Assembly: GCA_011052355.1 (NCBI GenBank)
Contig: DRJB01000010.1
Location: forward strand, 1 to 5,842
Length of the DNA: 5,842 bases
Source of the DNA: Candidatus Kaiserbacteria bacterium
GTDB taxonomy: Bacteria; Patescibacteriota; Minisyncoccia; Phycocordibacterales; Phycocordibacteraceae
Direction of reading: 5' to 3'
Both the position numbers and the translations under genes were made by a program. Shown one piece after another: positions 5,751 to 5,842 of this stretch; positions within the stretch are counted from its first letter, which is position 1, and every line of letters begins with the position of its first letter. The notes beneath the pieces were generated by a model. That model saw only the letters and a list, made by a program, of their open reading frames with translations, ran no database searches and was not told the origin of the DNA.

Positions 5751-5799
5751 TCACATTCCCCCCCCTGCACGCGTCAAGGCGTACGGTGGGGGAATGTGA
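5751..5799. repeat. 12-bp inverted repeat with C8 run
   Basis: TCACATTCCCCC (5751-5762) is the exact reverse complement of 5788-5799, around a 25-base centre that can form a small inner stem (ACGC 5769-5772 with GCGT 5779-5782). The run of eight C (5758-5765) is prone to length error. On the minus strand the stem is followed by TATTTTCC, so it could be a weak terminator for a gene entering from the right; on the + strand it ends five bases before a -35 box. Confidence 0.8.
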
Positions 5800-5803
5800 G
5801 GTG

Positions 5804-5832
5804 TTGACTTTATAACCTGTGTCTAGTATTGT
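5804..5832 (+). promoter_or_regulatory. Sigma70-type promoter reading out of the window
   Basis: TTGACT (5804-5809, five of six matches) and TATTGT (5827-5832, four of six, with the key T, A and last T) are separated by exactly 17 bases. This is the best full promoter in the window. Transcription would start near 5839, so the gene it serves lies beyond the right edge. It marks the helicase and the next gene as separate transcription units. Confidence 0.55.
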
Positions 5833-5841
5833 ATCCAATAC
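5826..5841. repeat. Small inverted repeat over the -10 box
   Basis: GTATTG (5826-5831) and CAATAC (5836-5841) are exact reverse complements four bases apart. The repeat covers the -10 hexamer and the expected transcription start of the promoter at 5804-5832, so it could be an operator; six-base arms can also be chance. Confidence 0.4.
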
Positions 5842-5842
5842 G

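Overview
This window reads as a stretch of core information-processing genes from a small-genome bacterium, most likely a member of the Candidate Phyla Radiation (Patescibacteria, perhaps a Parcubacteria-type lineage). The placement is an inference. It rests on the gene set and style: an abbreviated SMC ATPase of 739 residues, a compact PIF1-like helicase, a NusB fused to a Nudix domain, tight packing, and no Shine-Dalgarno motif before any of the four main genes. Stops used are TAA, TGA and TAG. The TGA ends rnc at the normal end of the family, so the standard bacterial code is used and not the UGA-glycine code of Gracilibacteria/Absconditabacteria.

Layout: 1-100 is a highly base-paired segment ending in an intrinsic terminator for something to the left of the window; I could not identify it. 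101-149 is a perfect 22-bp inverted repeat, followed by a possible promoter. 248-1135 encodes NusB fused to a Nudix-like domain. Eleven bases later comes rnc (RNase III, 1147-1833). After 55 bases, with an extended -10 box placed exactly 7 nt before the ATG, comes the SMC-like ATPase (1889-4108). A 153-base gap holds a long GC-rich hairpin, another extended -10-like box and an 11-codon upstream ORF. That ORF overlaps by ATGA the PIF1-like helicase gene (4262-5677). The right end (5678-5842) holds two more long inverted repeats and a sigma70-type promoter reading out of the window. All genes are on the + strand. I see no tRNA, rRNA, CRISPR array, insertion sequence or phage gene.

How the genes fit together: NusB (rRNA antitermination) and RNase III (rRNA and double-stranded RNA processing) look like one transcription unit for stable-RNA synthesis and maturation, and the fused Nudix domain may add a nucleotide- or RNA-end-related role (inference). 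An rnc-smc neighbourhood is known from other bacteria, e.g. Bacillus subtilis. The SMC-like ATPase and the PIF1-like helicase both act on DNA but probably have their own promoters.

I do not see a clear new multi-gene system. The points most worth attention are the NusB-Nudix fusion with one missing catalytic glutamate, the apparently hinge-less SMC, the long perfect hairpins in nearly every intergenic gap (good candidate substrates for the RNase III encoded here), and signs of leaderless or coupled translation.
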